From assembly GCA_963663525.2 (NCBI GenBank), contig CAXXHC010000003.1, positions 1,550,001 through 1,614,000 on the forward strand: 64,000 bases of DNA, in the 5' to 3' direction. Position numbers and translations under genes: made by a program. Positions within the stretch are counted from its first letter, which is position 1. Each line of letters begins with the position of its first letter. The DNA is from G963663525 sp963663525. Its GTDB lineage: Bacteria > Myxococcota_A > SURF-8 > G963663525. A model generated the notes under the pieces. It did not search any database and was not told the origin of the DNA. It saw nothing but the letters and a program-made list of their open reading frames with translations. Below are positions 18,666-26,562 of this stretch, one piece after another.

Positions 18666-19538
18666 ATGAATATCGATCCTTCCGTGGTCGGCCACCGTAT
18701 CGAAGCCATCGAGCGCAGCATTGAATGGCGCGACACTACCAACTACGCAGCGGCGGTGGGTGACGCCAACCCGCGTTTTCTGGACGACACCCACCCCGCC
18801 GGACTGGTCGCGCACCCCATCTTCGCTACGGCCCTGACCTGGCCTTTGATGGAAACCTTTCGGGAGCATCTGCCCCAGGGCGTGCCGCCGGAAGCGATTC
18901 TTCGCATGGTGCATGCCTCGGAGTCGCTGCGGCTGCATCGGGCGATCCGGCCCGGCGACCGCCTGGAGATTTCCGGCCACGTCGCCGAATGCATCGAGAA
19001 TTCCGCCGGAACGCTGTTGATGCTCGAAAGCCGAGGAGTCGATAGGCGTGGCGAACCCGTATTCACCGAACGCGCCGGGGTGCTGTTTCGCGGCGTGGGA
19101 GCCCGGAAAAACCGGAACGAAGGCGAAAAAAGTGATAGCAAAACGGAGACCCGTGAGCCCGACTGGCAGCATGAGATTCCGATATCTCCATTACTTCCAT
19201 ATGTTTATGACGGTTGCTCGGACATCGTGTTTCCGATTCACACCTCGGTGGGATTCGCGAAAATGGTGGGGCTGCCGGGGATCATCGTGCAGGGCACGGC
19301 GCTGTTGGCGCTGGCGGCCTCGGCGCTGGTGGATCGGTGTTGCGAAGGCGATCCCGAAAGGCTGGTCGAGATCGGCTGCGGGTTTCGTTCGGTGGTGACG
19401 CCGGGACAGACCGTGACGCTTGCGGTCCGGGAGACTCCTGCGGAATCCGGCGAGAGGTCGGCGGATTTCGAGTTGCGCGATACCAAAGAGCGCACGGCCC
19501 TGACCGGCGGAAACGCTCGTTTCAGGGTGAAATCGTAG
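18666..19538 (+). CDS. MaoC-like double hot-dog dehydratase/hydratase
   Basis: 290 residues. The N-terminal half (about 1-150) resembles the FAS1-type dehydratase hot-dog domain: RDTTNYAAAVGDANPRFLDD, GLVAHPIFATAL, and SLRLHRAIRPGDRLEISGHV. The C-terminal half is MaoC-like, with DIVFPIHTSVGFAKMVGLPGIIVQGTALLALAA followed by FRSVVTPGQTVTL. Family members hydrate trans-2-enoyl-CoA or dehydrate 3-hydroxyacyl thioesters. The usual active-site Asp of D-x-NPIH is shifted here (CSDIVFPIH), so activity on a standard substrate is not assured. It may work with the upstream acyl ligase. Confidence 0.82.
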   Translation: MNIDPSVVGHRIEAIERSIEWRDTTNYAAAVGDANPRFLDDTHPAGLVAHPIFATALTWPLMETFREHLPQGVPPEAILRMVHASESLRLHRAIRPGDRLEISGHVAECIENSAGTLLMLESRGVDRRGEPVFTERAGVLFRGVGARKNRNEGEKSDSKTETREPDWQHEIPISPLLPYVYDGCSDIVFPIHTSVGFAKMVGLPGIIVQGTALLALAASALVDRCCEGDPERLVEIGCGFRSVVTPGQTVTLAVRETPAESGERSADFELRDTKERTALTGGNARFRVKS

Positions 19539-19576
19539 CGTGAAGCACGAACTGTAACGGCTCAAAGGAGCCCTCC

Positions 19577-19673
19577 GTTGGTTCAGGTCTCCCGACCTGA
19601 ACCGTTCGTTTCGCGTCGGGTTTCCAACCCGGCGGCATGAACATGAGGAGCAAGTCGGGAGACTTGCTCCAAC
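19577..19673. repeat. Dispersed repeat, family C (copy 1)
   Basis: About 97 bp made of nested palindromes: GGTTCAGGTC / GACCTGAACC, CGGGTTTCCAACCCG and GGAGCAAGTC / GACTTGCTCC. A copy close to 90% identical lies in inverted orientation at 23911-24003. Confidence 0.85.
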
Positions 19674-19719
19674 GTAGCCGGGTTGTTCCCGATTTATTTG
19701 TATAAAATCTACTGAAAAT

Positions 19720-19810
19720 ACTGCAAAGTCGTGCAATTTTACGCAAACTCACGTCATGCTGACTCGATTGCGCAAAACTCGTGCAAACTCACGCCAAACC
19801 GTACAAAGTT
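19720..19810. repeat. Helically phased GCAAA motif array
   Basis: The word GCAAA or a near match (TGCAAAGTCG, TGCAATTTTA, CGCAAACTCA, then GCAAAACTCG, TGCAAACTCA, CCAAACC, ACAAAG) recurs at a spacing of about 10 bp, in phase with the helix. It could be a one-face protein-binding array or intrinsically bent DNA. No known site matches. Confidence 0.4.
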
Positions 19811-20048
19811 CCCCCCGGTTTTCTCGCAACGAGTCGAGGGGTACCGAGGAAAATGTGTAAAGCAACTGAACAAAAACGGCGTTTTTCGACCGAAAAGTCT
19901 CGCAACGCTCGAAAATCTCTCGCAAAGCTCGTGGTTCCGAATCTGCACGTTTTTTCACCAATTTGCACGTTTGCGAGAGGGGGCTTGTCTCCGCGAAATT
20001 TTCCGCGATTTTCTTCAAAGTTCGGATGAGACCCGAAGGGGCCGATTG

Positions 20049-20144
20049 CCTCTCCCGCTGGGAGAGGCCGGTGCGAAGCACCGGGTGAGGGATTTTGCCC
20101 AATATAGAAAACCCTCACCCTAACCCTCTCCCTCAGGGAGAGGG
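20049..20144. repeat. Palindromic repeat cluster, family E
   Basis: Palindromes CCTCTCCCGCTGGGAGAGG and CCGGTGCGAAGCACCGG, then CCCTCACCCTAACCCTCTCC and its GGGAGAGGG partner. This composition is a widely distributed intergenic repeat in many bacterial genomes. Confidence 0.7.
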
Positions 20145-20244
20145 AGTATGTGCATAATATCAATGAGTTGTCGAATCCAATCATCGAATATTCGTTGCGA
20201 TATTTTGTGATGCACCCCCACGATTCGGCCTTGAAAATCGTTTC

Positions 20245-20273
20245 TTGATAAATCGGAAAAACTCCGCTACGAT
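20245..20273 (+). promoter_or_regulatory. Candidate sigma70 promoter for the 20323 gene
   Basis: TTGATA at 20245-20250, a 17-nt spacer, and TACGAT at 20268-20273, with the start codon 50 nt downstream. Confidence 0.6.
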
Positions 20274-20322
20274 TCGGGCATCACTTGCAATCGAACCCCC
20301 TTTCTCGTCTTGGAGATCCACG

Positions 20323-22380
20323 ATGTTCCGATGGACCCGCCTTTTCGGATTCTGCTTGCTTTTTGCCTGTCTCGCCTGCTCGGAGGATAGCAAAACACCA
20401 ACGATAACAGGAGATTACGATATGGAAGACGAAGCGGAGAGCAGCGCCCACGCCGCGCTCGGACTGGGCTGCAATCCGCTGATGACGGGCCATTGCCTGT
20501 TGCCCTATCCCTCGATGGCGCTCATGATTGCGGATGCAGGCACGCCTACCGGCCTGCGGGTCGATCTGAAGGCGTCACAACTGCCGTTCAGCGGTGAATT
20601 TACTGGAGTTTTCCTCGATCGCTTCAATCGCGCAGACGGCTTTTCGATCGCGACGCCGATCCTCGTATCGTTCGAAGGCCAGCGCGTCGATCCGGCCTCG
20701 TTGCCGCCGTTGAACGACCCCGCGTCGTCGGTGCTTGCGGAAAGTCCGATCCAGATTCTCGACCGAGAAACCGGTATGCGAATTCCTCTATGGGCCGAAG
20801 TCGATTATCACGCCGAGGAAGGCGTCGAGCAGCCGGTGATGATCCGGGTGCTTAAAGCGCTCGACTTCAACCGGCGTTATGTCGTTGTGATTACTGACGG
20901 TTTGCAGGCCGAAACCGGCGGGGCGTTGCAGGCGGAACCCTCGTTCGTGGCGTTGCGCGACGGTGTGGAGTCAGCCCAAGACGAGGTGGAACTCCAACGC
21001 TTGGAATACGAGGAACTGTATGAATTCCTTGAGGAAAACGATGTCCCGCGCACTTCGTTGCTGTTGGCCTGGGAGTTCCACACGATGAGCGAGGACACGA
21101 TTATGGCCACGATTCCGCCGATGATCGAACGCGCCGTAGCGGCCATGCCCGAAACGTTCGAATACGACATCACCGACTGCTGGGCCTCGGAAACGGGGGA
21201 TCGAGATACTTTCGGCTGCGAGCCTTTGCCGGACAGCCACGATTTGAGCTGGCGCAGAATCGCCGGGACGTTCACCGTGCCCTCGTTCCTGGACGAAAAC
21301 GGGTGCTTCGTACTCGACGACGAGGGCAAACCCACGCTTCTGGGCACGACGCAGGCGGCTTTCGACGTCAACCTGCCAACTTCCCTCAAAGACGCCGCCG
21401 CCGGAAGCGTTCCGGTAACGACCTTCGGTCATGGCCTGATGGCTTCCGGAAACTACTACCTGCACGACATCGACGACGAAAACGGTCAGATGACCCTTGC
21501 CGACAAAATGGGCCACGTGTTCGCATCCACCGAATGGCGCGGTCTGTGCACGTCGGATCTTGGCGAAGTGACCGCAATGATTCAGGATTTCACCCTGATG
21601 TTCAAGGTTTCGGATCTCGTGGCGCAAGGCATGGTCAACATGGCGATGGTCCTGCCCTTCATCCGGCAGACGCTGAAAGACGATCCCCTGATGCAGGCCA
21701 AGGGAGGCGGGAGCCTTGTGGACGTGGAACACGCCTTTTACACGGGAGTGAGTCAGGGGGCGATTTTCGGCTCGGCCTTCATGGCCACGAATCCGTGGAT
21801 TCGTTCGGCGGTGTTGCACGTCACGTCGTCCTGCTACGCCAACATCATCCAGCATTCCGACGAATTCGTCACCCTGCAACTGATTCTGGACACCGCCCAT
21901 CCGGTGCCGCTCAATCAGCAGCTTGCGCTGGCCTTCGCGCAGCGGCTCTTCGATCCCGTCGATCCGATCAACTGGGTCGGAAGAATGACCGCCGGGTACC
22001 TGACCGACATGGGGCAGAAGAACCTTTTATGGCAGAACGCGGTCAACGACAGCGGCGCGCCCGAATTCGGCGCCCAGGTGCTGGCCAGAAGCGGCGACAT
22101 CCCTTTGATCGAGCCCTATGCGGAGGAAATCTGGGGCTTGGACGCCACCTTGCAGGCTCCCACCGCGCCCGGAAGCAGCGGCATCGCCCTGTTCGATCCG
22201 GGAAAGCCGGAACCCAACGACTCCAACGCGGACGTCATCAATACGGGGGCGCATCACGCGCTTCGACAAAGGGACGAAATCCATCGGCAGACCGAGGCGT
22301 TTTTCACGATCGGCGAAGAGGGGACCATCATCGATCCTTGCGGGGGTCCATGCATTTTCGAGGACGAAGCCGGGCGGTGA
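20323..22380 (+). CDS. Secreted alpha/beta-hydrolase-like lipoprotein
   Basis: 685 residues. I chose the ATG at 20323 because the signal MFRWTRLFGFCLLFACLAC (lipobox ACLAC) begins there with GGAG upstream. The mature N-terminus carries CNPLMTGHCLLPYPSMALM, a motif style seen in large myxobacterial lipase-like lipoproteins. A candidate oxyanion-hole segment is TTFGHGLMASG, and the candidate nucleophile elbow GVSQGAIFGS matches GxSxG. The middle region (residues 250-370) is an insertion with several Cys. The role is probably an extracellular or surface esterase/lipase; the acid and His of a triad cannot be assigned with confidence. The stop codon lies inside the first copy of the tandem repeat that follows. 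Confidence 0.75.
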   Translation: MFRWTRLFGFCLLFACLACSEDSKTPTITGDYDMEDEAESSAHAALGLGCNPLMTGHCLLPYPSMALMIADAGTPTGLRVDLKASQLPFSGEFTGVFLDRFNRADGFSIATPILVSFEGQRVDPASLPPLNDPASSVLAESPIQILDRETGMRIPLWAEVDYHAEEGVEQPVMIRVLKALDFNRRYVVVITDGLQAETGGALQAEPSFVALRDGVESAQDEVELQRLEYEELYEFLEENDVPRTSLLLAWEFHTMSEDTIMATIPPMIERAVAAMPETFEYDITDCWASETGDRDTFGCEPLPDSHDLSWRRIAGTFTVPSFLDENGCFVLDDEGKPTLLGTTQAAFDVNLPTSLKDAAAGSVPVTTFGHGLMASGNYYLHDIDDENGQMTLADKMGHVFASTEWRGLCTSDLGEVTAMIQDFTLMFKVSDLVAQGMVNMAMVLPFIRQTLKDDPLMQAKGGGSLVDVEHAFYTGVSQGAIFGSAFMATNPWIRSAVLHVTSSCYANIIQHSDEFVTLQLILDTAHPVPLNQQLALAFAQRLFDPVDPINWVGRMTAGYLTDMGQKNLLWQNAVNDSGAPEFGAQVLARSGDIPLIEPYAEEIWGLDATLQAPTAPGSSGIALFDPGKPEPNDSNADVINTGAHHALRQRDEIHRQTEAFFTIGEEGTIIDPCGGPCIFEDEAGR

Positions 22381-22425
22381 TTGGGAGAGGAACGCGATTT
22401 TCACAAATTATGAAATAGGTTGAGT

Positions 22426-22606
22426 GGGTGACATGGGCCAAGCGATAGCTTGCCCATGGGTTTCGGTTTTGGTTTGATTGACGATCGATATGAAATGGAA
22501 TTTGGCAAGTGCTTTAGATAATAAAGTTGATAATGGATGAGTAAATTCAAGAACTTAGCGAGATTGTCTCATAGAACATGGGCAACCTGCGGTTGGCCCA
22601 TGCCAC
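22426..22606. mobile_element. MITE-like element, family A (copy 1)
   Basis: It ends with GGGTGACATGGGCCA (left) and TGGCCCATGCCACCC (right), inverted repeats with one mismatch. The interior is AT-rich and non-coding. It is non-autonomous; no transposase is encoded. Confidence 0.6.
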
Positions 22607-22661
22607 CCGCCCGGTGATTGGGAGAGGAACGCGATTTTCACAAATCATGAAATAGGTTGAG

Positions 22662-22845
22662 TGGGTGGCATGGGCCAAGCGATAGCTTGCCCATGGGTTT
22701 CGGTTTCGGTTTGATTGACGATCGATATGAAATGGAATCTGGCAAGTGCTTTAGATAATGAAGTTGAGAATGGATGAGTAAATTCAAGAACTTAGCGAGA
22801 TTGTCTCGTAGAACATGGGCAACCTGCGGTTGGCCCATGCCACCC
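22662..22845. mobile_element. MITE-like element, family A (copy 2)
   Basis: Perfect 15-bp terminal inverted repeats (GGGTGGCATGGGCCA at 22662-22676 and its complement at 22831-22845) enclose about 154 bp of AT-rich sequence. Each end can also form its own hairpin (GCCAAGCG-ATAGCTTGC at the left end). Confidence 0.65.
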
Positions 22846-22861
22846 GCCCGATAGGTGAGTC

Positions 22862-23833
22862 ATGAAAATTTTTATGCTTGTCATTGTCATTCTATTTTTC
22901 CTGCCGGGAATTGTCTATACAGAAGGACTAGAAGGAACGGTTTGGCTACCAGAAGGTATAGGTATTTGTGAAAAAGAAGGGGATTCATTTCAAGGTTTCA
23001 ATTTACAGAAACTTGAACCCTGTTTTTCTAGGGCGTACAAAGCCTACAAAAATAATCCTAAAGACGACGTAGCTATGAAACGAGTGTATTGGTTGTACGA
23101 TGTCATATTGTTAATGTCTGTTGGTTCCAGTTACGGTGATTGTAACCAAATTGAGTATTGTCGAAAGATATATGACACCGCTTTGGCCGAGGTGTTTCCC
23201 ATCGTGGTCAAACGTTTTCCTATCGGCGATAATGATATTTGGTTTTCAAGCATGCCCTCAAAGGCGTGGAGCTGGTTCTTAATCATTCCTGCCACTGAGC
23301 GTTGGGAGTATGCTCAAAAGTTAGCTGCGGAAATAAAAAACACTGATCCCCAAGGATACAAATGGTTAACGGAAGGGTTTCGAAGGCACATATATTCACA
23401 ATGTGTAGGTGATGGGAAAGATTACCATGACTATTGCACCACCGCCGGTTCTCTCGGTTGGGATGTGGTGCAACTAAAGCACTACAGAGCCTTAAAGGAG
23501 TATTGGATCAATGAGGTAAAAAAAGAAAAGCTACTTGATGAAGATGATGTTGTAAGATATGCGAAACCATGGTCTGATTTGGTTTTCCCCAATGCCGAAT
23601 TCCACCCCGAAAATATCCCTCAAGTGGAAAAGATGATCGAGGAAAAGCTGGCCGAACTGAGAAAGGCCAAGGGTATCGGAACCGAAAAAGCCTCCGAGCC
23701 AGCTAAAGAAGTGCAGGAAGACGCCCCCTGCAATGATCCCTTGATACTGGGTATCCTTGGGGTTCTCACCGTTATCATCATTGTTTTGATTCGGAAAAAA
23801 CGACGGGTGGCCGTGACAAGCCCTGATCTTTAA
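22862..23833 (+). CDS. Orphan AT-rich gene: secreted protein with C-terminal membrane anchor
   Basis: 323 residues, family not recognised. The N-terminal signal peptide is MKIFMLVIVILFFLPGIVYT. The mature region has several Cys and aromatic residues (EPCFSRAYKAYKNNPKDDV, SSYGDCNQIEYCRKIYDTAL, WSWFLIIPATERWEYAQKL). A charged stretch (about 250-290) precedes a C-terminal helix (LILGILGVLTVIIIVLI) and the basic end RKKRR. AGGTGAG precedes the ATG. The first two-thirds is clearly more AT-rich than the neighbouring genes and uses different codons (ATA, TTA, AAA), while the last third looks host-like. It is bounded by repeat elements on both sides, which suggests acquisition by transfer or local recombination. 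Confidence 0.75.
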   Translation: MKIFMLVIVILFFLPGIVYTEGLEGTVWLPEGIGICEKEGDSFQGFNLQKLEPCFSRAYKAYKNNPKDDVAMKRVYWLYDVILLMSVGSSYGDCNQIEYCRKIYDTALAEVFPIVVKRFPIGDNDIWFSSMPSKAWSWFLIIPATERWEYAQKLAAEIKNTDPQGYKWLTEGFRRHIYSQCVGDGKDYHDYCTTAGSLGWDVVQLKHYRALKEYWINEVKKEKLLDEDDVVRYAKPWSDLVFPNAEFHPENIPQVEKMIEEKLAELRKAKGIGTEKASEPAKEVQEDAPCNDPLILGILGVLTVIIIVLIRKKRRVAVTSPDL

Positions 23834-23838
23834 AGAAA

Positions 23839-23903
23839 GTAGGTCGGGTGATTTTAACCCGACATTTTCCGAAAACTCTCCCCTGTGTCGGGTGAAAATC
23901 ACC
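23839..23903. repeat. Inverted-repeat element, family B (degenerate copy)
   Basis: Starts GTAGGTCGGGTGATTTTAAC and returns through GTCGGGTGAAAATCACC, matching the element at 18513-18583 with mismatches and a shortened right arm. Confidence 0.7.
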
Positions 23904-23910
23904 GTCGTTT

Positions 23911-24003
23911 GTTGGAGCAAGTCTCCTGACTTGCTCCTCAGGTTCATGACGTCGGGTTGGAAACCCGACGAGAAACGAATGGTTCAGGCCAGAGACCTGA
24001 ACC
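23911..24003. repeat. Dispersed repeat, family C (copy 2, inverted)
   Basis: The reverse complement aligns along its length with 19577-19673, including the GGAGCAAGTC and GGTTCAGG palindromes. Confidence 0.85.
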
Positions 24004-24012
24004 ATCGGATGG

Positions 24013-24053
24013 GGGTGGCATGAGCCAAGCGATAGCTTGCCCATGGGCCACCC
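24013..24053. repeat. Hairpin repeat, family A (solo copy)
   Basis: GGGTGGCATGAGCCAAGCGA runs into ATAGCTTGCCCATGGGCCAC, a single hairpin bounded by GGGTGGC and GCCACCC. It corresponds to one end of the MITE-like elements with the interior missing. Confidence 0.7.
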
Positions 24054-24202
24054 ACCGCTGGTGAATTTCGGGCGATTTCGAAGGGAATCGTTTCCCGAAA
24101 TGCGCTTTTTTCGCTTTTGACCGACTTTTTTCTTTCTTTTCCGGCCAAGTTCGATAATGTTGGCTCCTCTAAGAATGGAATTCATCCGAGAGAGGTAGAC
24201 GG

Positions 24203-25756
24203 ATGGGTATGCAAGTGATGAGGGAGAAATCAGACTCCCTGCTTTTGATGTTGGTTTTCGGCGTGATTATCGCGTCGTTCATCCTGTTTTTCGGCCCGGC
24301 GTCCCAGGGACTGACATCCAGTTCCAACGTGGTTGGCAAGGTCAACGGCTCGCCGATCACTATCGGCGAATGGTCGTTTAATTACAACCAGTTGTACGAC
24401 CGGAACATGCGCTACAACCCCAATTTCAACGCCGAGCAGGCCGAGGCGATGAATCTGAAGGGGCAGGCCTTCGATCAGATCGTGGAGCGCATCCTCACCG
24501 CCCAGGCCGCGATGGACATGGGACTGCGAGCCAGCCGGGAGGAAGTCGCCAAGGAGATTCTCGACACCCCCAGTTTCCAGGCGGAGGACCAGTTCGACAA
24601 GGATCTGTACCGCCGGGTGGTGAATTTCCACTTCCATATGAGCATCCAGCGTTTCGAGGACCAGCAGCTTAAAGACATGGCGGGGATGCGTATCCGCCGT
24701 TTCCTGATGGATGCCCCCGTGGTCGCGCCGGAGGCGATGTTCGACGAGTGGGCCGTGCGCAACGACAAAATCAGCCTCCAGTTCGTACGCTTCAAAAAGG
24801 ACGACTTCATTTCGGGCGAAGAACCGACCGAAGACGAAATCGCCGCGTTCGTAAAAGACGGCGAGGAAGAAATCCAGAAGTATTACGACACCCACACCTC
24901 GGAGTTCCGCAACGAGGAAGAGGTCAAGGCCCGGCACATTCTGCTGAAGGTCGAAGAAGGCGCGGACGAGACCGCGATCGAGGCCAAGGCCAAGGAAATC
25001 TACGAGAAAGCCAAGGCCGAGGGTGCGGACTTCGCCAAGCTGGCCGAGGAATACTCCGAAGGACCGACGAAGACCAAGGGCGGCGATCTGGGTTGGTTCG
25101 GTCGCAAGCGGATGGTGAAGGAATTCGAAGACAAAGCCTTCGCCATGAAGGCGGGCGAGGTTTCCGAGCCGGTCAAAACGATGTTCGGCTGGCACATCAT
25201 CAAAGTGGAAGAGCGCAAAGAGGCCCAGGATCGGGCTTTCGATACGGTCAAGGAAGAAATCGCCAAAAAGGTGCTGATCCAGAAGCGCGACACCGAACTG
25301 GCCAAGGAAAAAGCCGAAAGCTTCCTGGCGCGTCTGAAAGCGGGCGAGTCGCTGGAAGTCGTCTTCCCCGAACCCGAGGAAGAAGCCGAAAAGATGCAGG
25401 AAGAATCGTCCTGGAAGGTCGAGGAGACCGGTCTTTTCGCTCGCGGCAGCACGAATTACATTCCGCGCATCGGACCCAGCGACGAGTTGAAGGACGCCGT
25501 CTGGAAACTGAGCATGGACAAGCCGCTGGCGGATCGTTTGTTCGAAGTGGACGGCGACATCTACATCGTGCGTCTGAAGGAGCACAAAGAGCCCGATCCG
25601 ACCCAGTTCGACTCCGAAAAGGATCAGATGCTTGCCTCGGCCCGTATGCGGATGGGTGGCATGGCCTACCGCAACTGGCTGGAAGAAATGAAGGAAGACG
25701 CATCCATCGTCGCGCCGAGCGATTTCTCGAAAATCACCTTCAAGGATGAGTACTGA
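24203..25756 (+). CDS. Membrane-anchored PpiD/SurA-like peptidyl-prolyl isomerase
   Basis: 517 residues. A single N-terminal helix (LLLMLVFGVIIASFILFF) anchors the protein with its bulk in the periplasm, as in PpiD. The SurA-like N-terminal chaperone region includes VGKVNGSPITIGEWSFNYNQ. A parvulin PpiC domain spans about residues 238-335 (VKARHILLKVEEGADE, FAKLAEEYSEGPTKTKGGDL, GWFGRKRMVKEFEDKAFAMK, FGWHIIKVEERKEAQDRAF). A Glu-rich C-terminal region follows. It is expected to assist folding of exported proteins, fitting the many secreted products of this window. It overlaps the next gene by 1 nt (TGATG), which indicates translational coupling with a barrel-like outer-membrane protein. Confidence 0.88.
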   Translation: MGMQVMREKSDSLLLMLVFGVIIASFILFFGPASQGLTSSSNVVGKVNGSPITIGEWSFNYNQLYDRNMRYNPNFNAEQAEAMNLKGQAFDQIVERILTAQAAMDMGLRASREEVAKEILDTPSFQAEDQFDKDLYRRVVNFHFHMSIQRFEDQQLKDMAGMRIRRFLMDAPVVAPEAMFDEWAVRNDKISLQFVRFKKDDFISGEEPTEDEIAAFVKDGEEEIQKYYDTHTSEFRNEEEVKARHILLKVEEGADETAIEAKAKEIYEKAKAEGADFAKLAEEYSEGPTKTKGGDLGWFGRKRMVKEFEDKAFAMKAGEVSEPVKTMFGWHIIKVEERKEAQDRAFDTVKEEIAKKVLIQKRDTELAKEKAESFLARLKAGESLEVVFPEPEEEAEKMQEESSWKVEETGLFARGSTNYIPRIGPSDELKDAVWKLSMDKPLADRLFEVDGDIYIVRLKEHKEPDPTQFDSEKDQMLASARMRMGGMAYRNWLEEMKEDASIVAPSDFSKITFKDEY

Positions 25757-26379
25757 TGCATCGTACCCGGCATTGTCCGTCGATCCTTTCCGCATTTTCC
25801 ATCGGATTCTTCGCCGTGGCGTGGATTCTGCTCGCGCCGCAAACGGCTGAGGCGAAAAACGTCTCCGGCAAATTCGGTTTCGGTCTGGACAACACCCTCA
25901 ATGCCGCTTCTCTGGGAATCGCGCCTCCCGCGACGTCGAGTTCTCCCAATGCACCGTCCATGGGGCTTTCGTTCCGGTACTGGATCAACAACGAATGGGG
26001 TCTGGACGGCGTGCTCGGGTTCGGATATGCGAGCGGAAAAGTCACGGAAGAGTGGCTGGACGATCCGGACGGATACTGGGCTTTCACGTTGGATTTCAAG
26101 GTCTATTATTCCTTTCATCACGGGGATATGGCCAACTTCAGCCTGTTCTGGGATCTGCATTTCCAAAAGGAAAACGCTACCAATAAAAGGCCCGTAGGAC
26201 CGTACGAGTCGAATTTCGGCTTTGCTTTCGCCACGGGGTTTTCGCCGGAGGTTTTCCTCACCGACAATTTCGCCCTGTGTGCCGAATTCGGCCTGATGCT
26301 GCGTATCCAGCAAGGCTTCGCGATGAGTCTCGGGGGCGACAATCTGCTGGGGGGCTTCGGTTTCCACTACTATTTCTGA
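25756..26379 (+). CDS. Predicted outer-membrane beta-barrel protein
   Basis: 207 residues. A signal peptide (to QTAEA) is followed by a mature protein made almost wholly of alternating amphipathic strands (SGKFGFGLDNTLN, MGLSFRYWINNEWGLDGVLG, ALCAEFGLMLRIQQGFAM), ending in HYYF with the C-terminal Phe typical of BAM substrates. The size suits an 8-stranded barrel. The start codon overlaps the stop of the PpiD-like gene, so the two are co-translated; this pairing suggests a client relation but does not prove it. Confidence 0.75.
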   Translation: MHRTRHCPSILSAFSIGFFAVAWILLAPQTAEAKNVSGKFGFGLDNTLNAASLGIAPPATSSSPNAPSMGLSFRYWINNEWGLDGVLGFGYASGKVTEEWLDDPDGYWAFTLDFKVYYSFHHGDMANFSLFWDLHFQKENATNKRPVGPYESNFGFAFATGFSPEVFLTDNFALCAEFGLMLRIQQGFAMSLGGDNLLGGFGFHYYF

Positions 26380-26408
26380 CGCATTTTCTCGTGTCGCACG
26401 ATATGACG

Positions 26409-26437
26409 AACCGCCTTGAAAACAGGGCGGTTTTTTA
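26409..26437 (+). terminator. Rho-independent terminator after the barrel gene
   Basis: Stem AACCGCC / GGCGGTT with a 10-nt loop, then TTTT. Confidence 0.8.
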
Positions 26438-26488
26438 GTATTTGGTTCAGTCGGTTTTGAAGAGAGCCATAAAATTCCCGTGGAGAAC

Positions 26489-26517
26489 TTCACATTTCTT
26501 CCCATGCTTGGTACACT
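26489..26517 (+). promoter_or_regulatory. Candidate sigma70 promoter for the diguanylate cyclase gene
   Basis: TTCACA at 26489-26494, a 17-nt spacer, and TACACT at 26512-26517. Confidence 0.55.
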
Positions 26518-26562
26518 GTTCTTCATGGGTGACGAACGTTAGCGGGACATTGGGGTTGAAGC

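Larger units (their letters stand above)
19539..20322. other. Repeat-rich intergenic region
   Basis: No gene is recognised over about 780 bp. The region holds a family C element (19577-19673), a helically phased GCAAA array (19720-19810) and a family E palindrome cluster (20049-20144). It ends with a good promoter at 20245-20273. Confidence 0.6.
22375..22850. repeat. Tandem duplication of a unit of about 237 bp
   Basis: The unit beginning CGGTGATTGGGAGAGG at 22375 recurs at 22611 with few differences and continues to about 22850. Each unit carries a MITE-like family A element. The first unit starts at the stop codon of the lipase-like gene and the second ends just before the start of the AT-rich gene. 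Confidence 0.9.

Noticed and set aside
20034..20165. Possible CRISPR array at the palindrome cluster
   Set aside because: The repeated words are nested palindromes of different sequence and there are no regular spacers, so it is an intergenic palindrome cluster.
22375..22850. Tandem 237-bp duplication as a coding repeat or CRISPR
   Set aside because: Only two copies, no open frame across them, and each contains inverted ends of a MITE-like element.
24230..25795. Long minus-strand open frame over the PpiD-like gene
   Set aside because: The plus strand encodes a clear parvulin protein with signal anchor. The minus frame gives a His/Leu/Phe-rich product without motifs or a ribosome-binding site.
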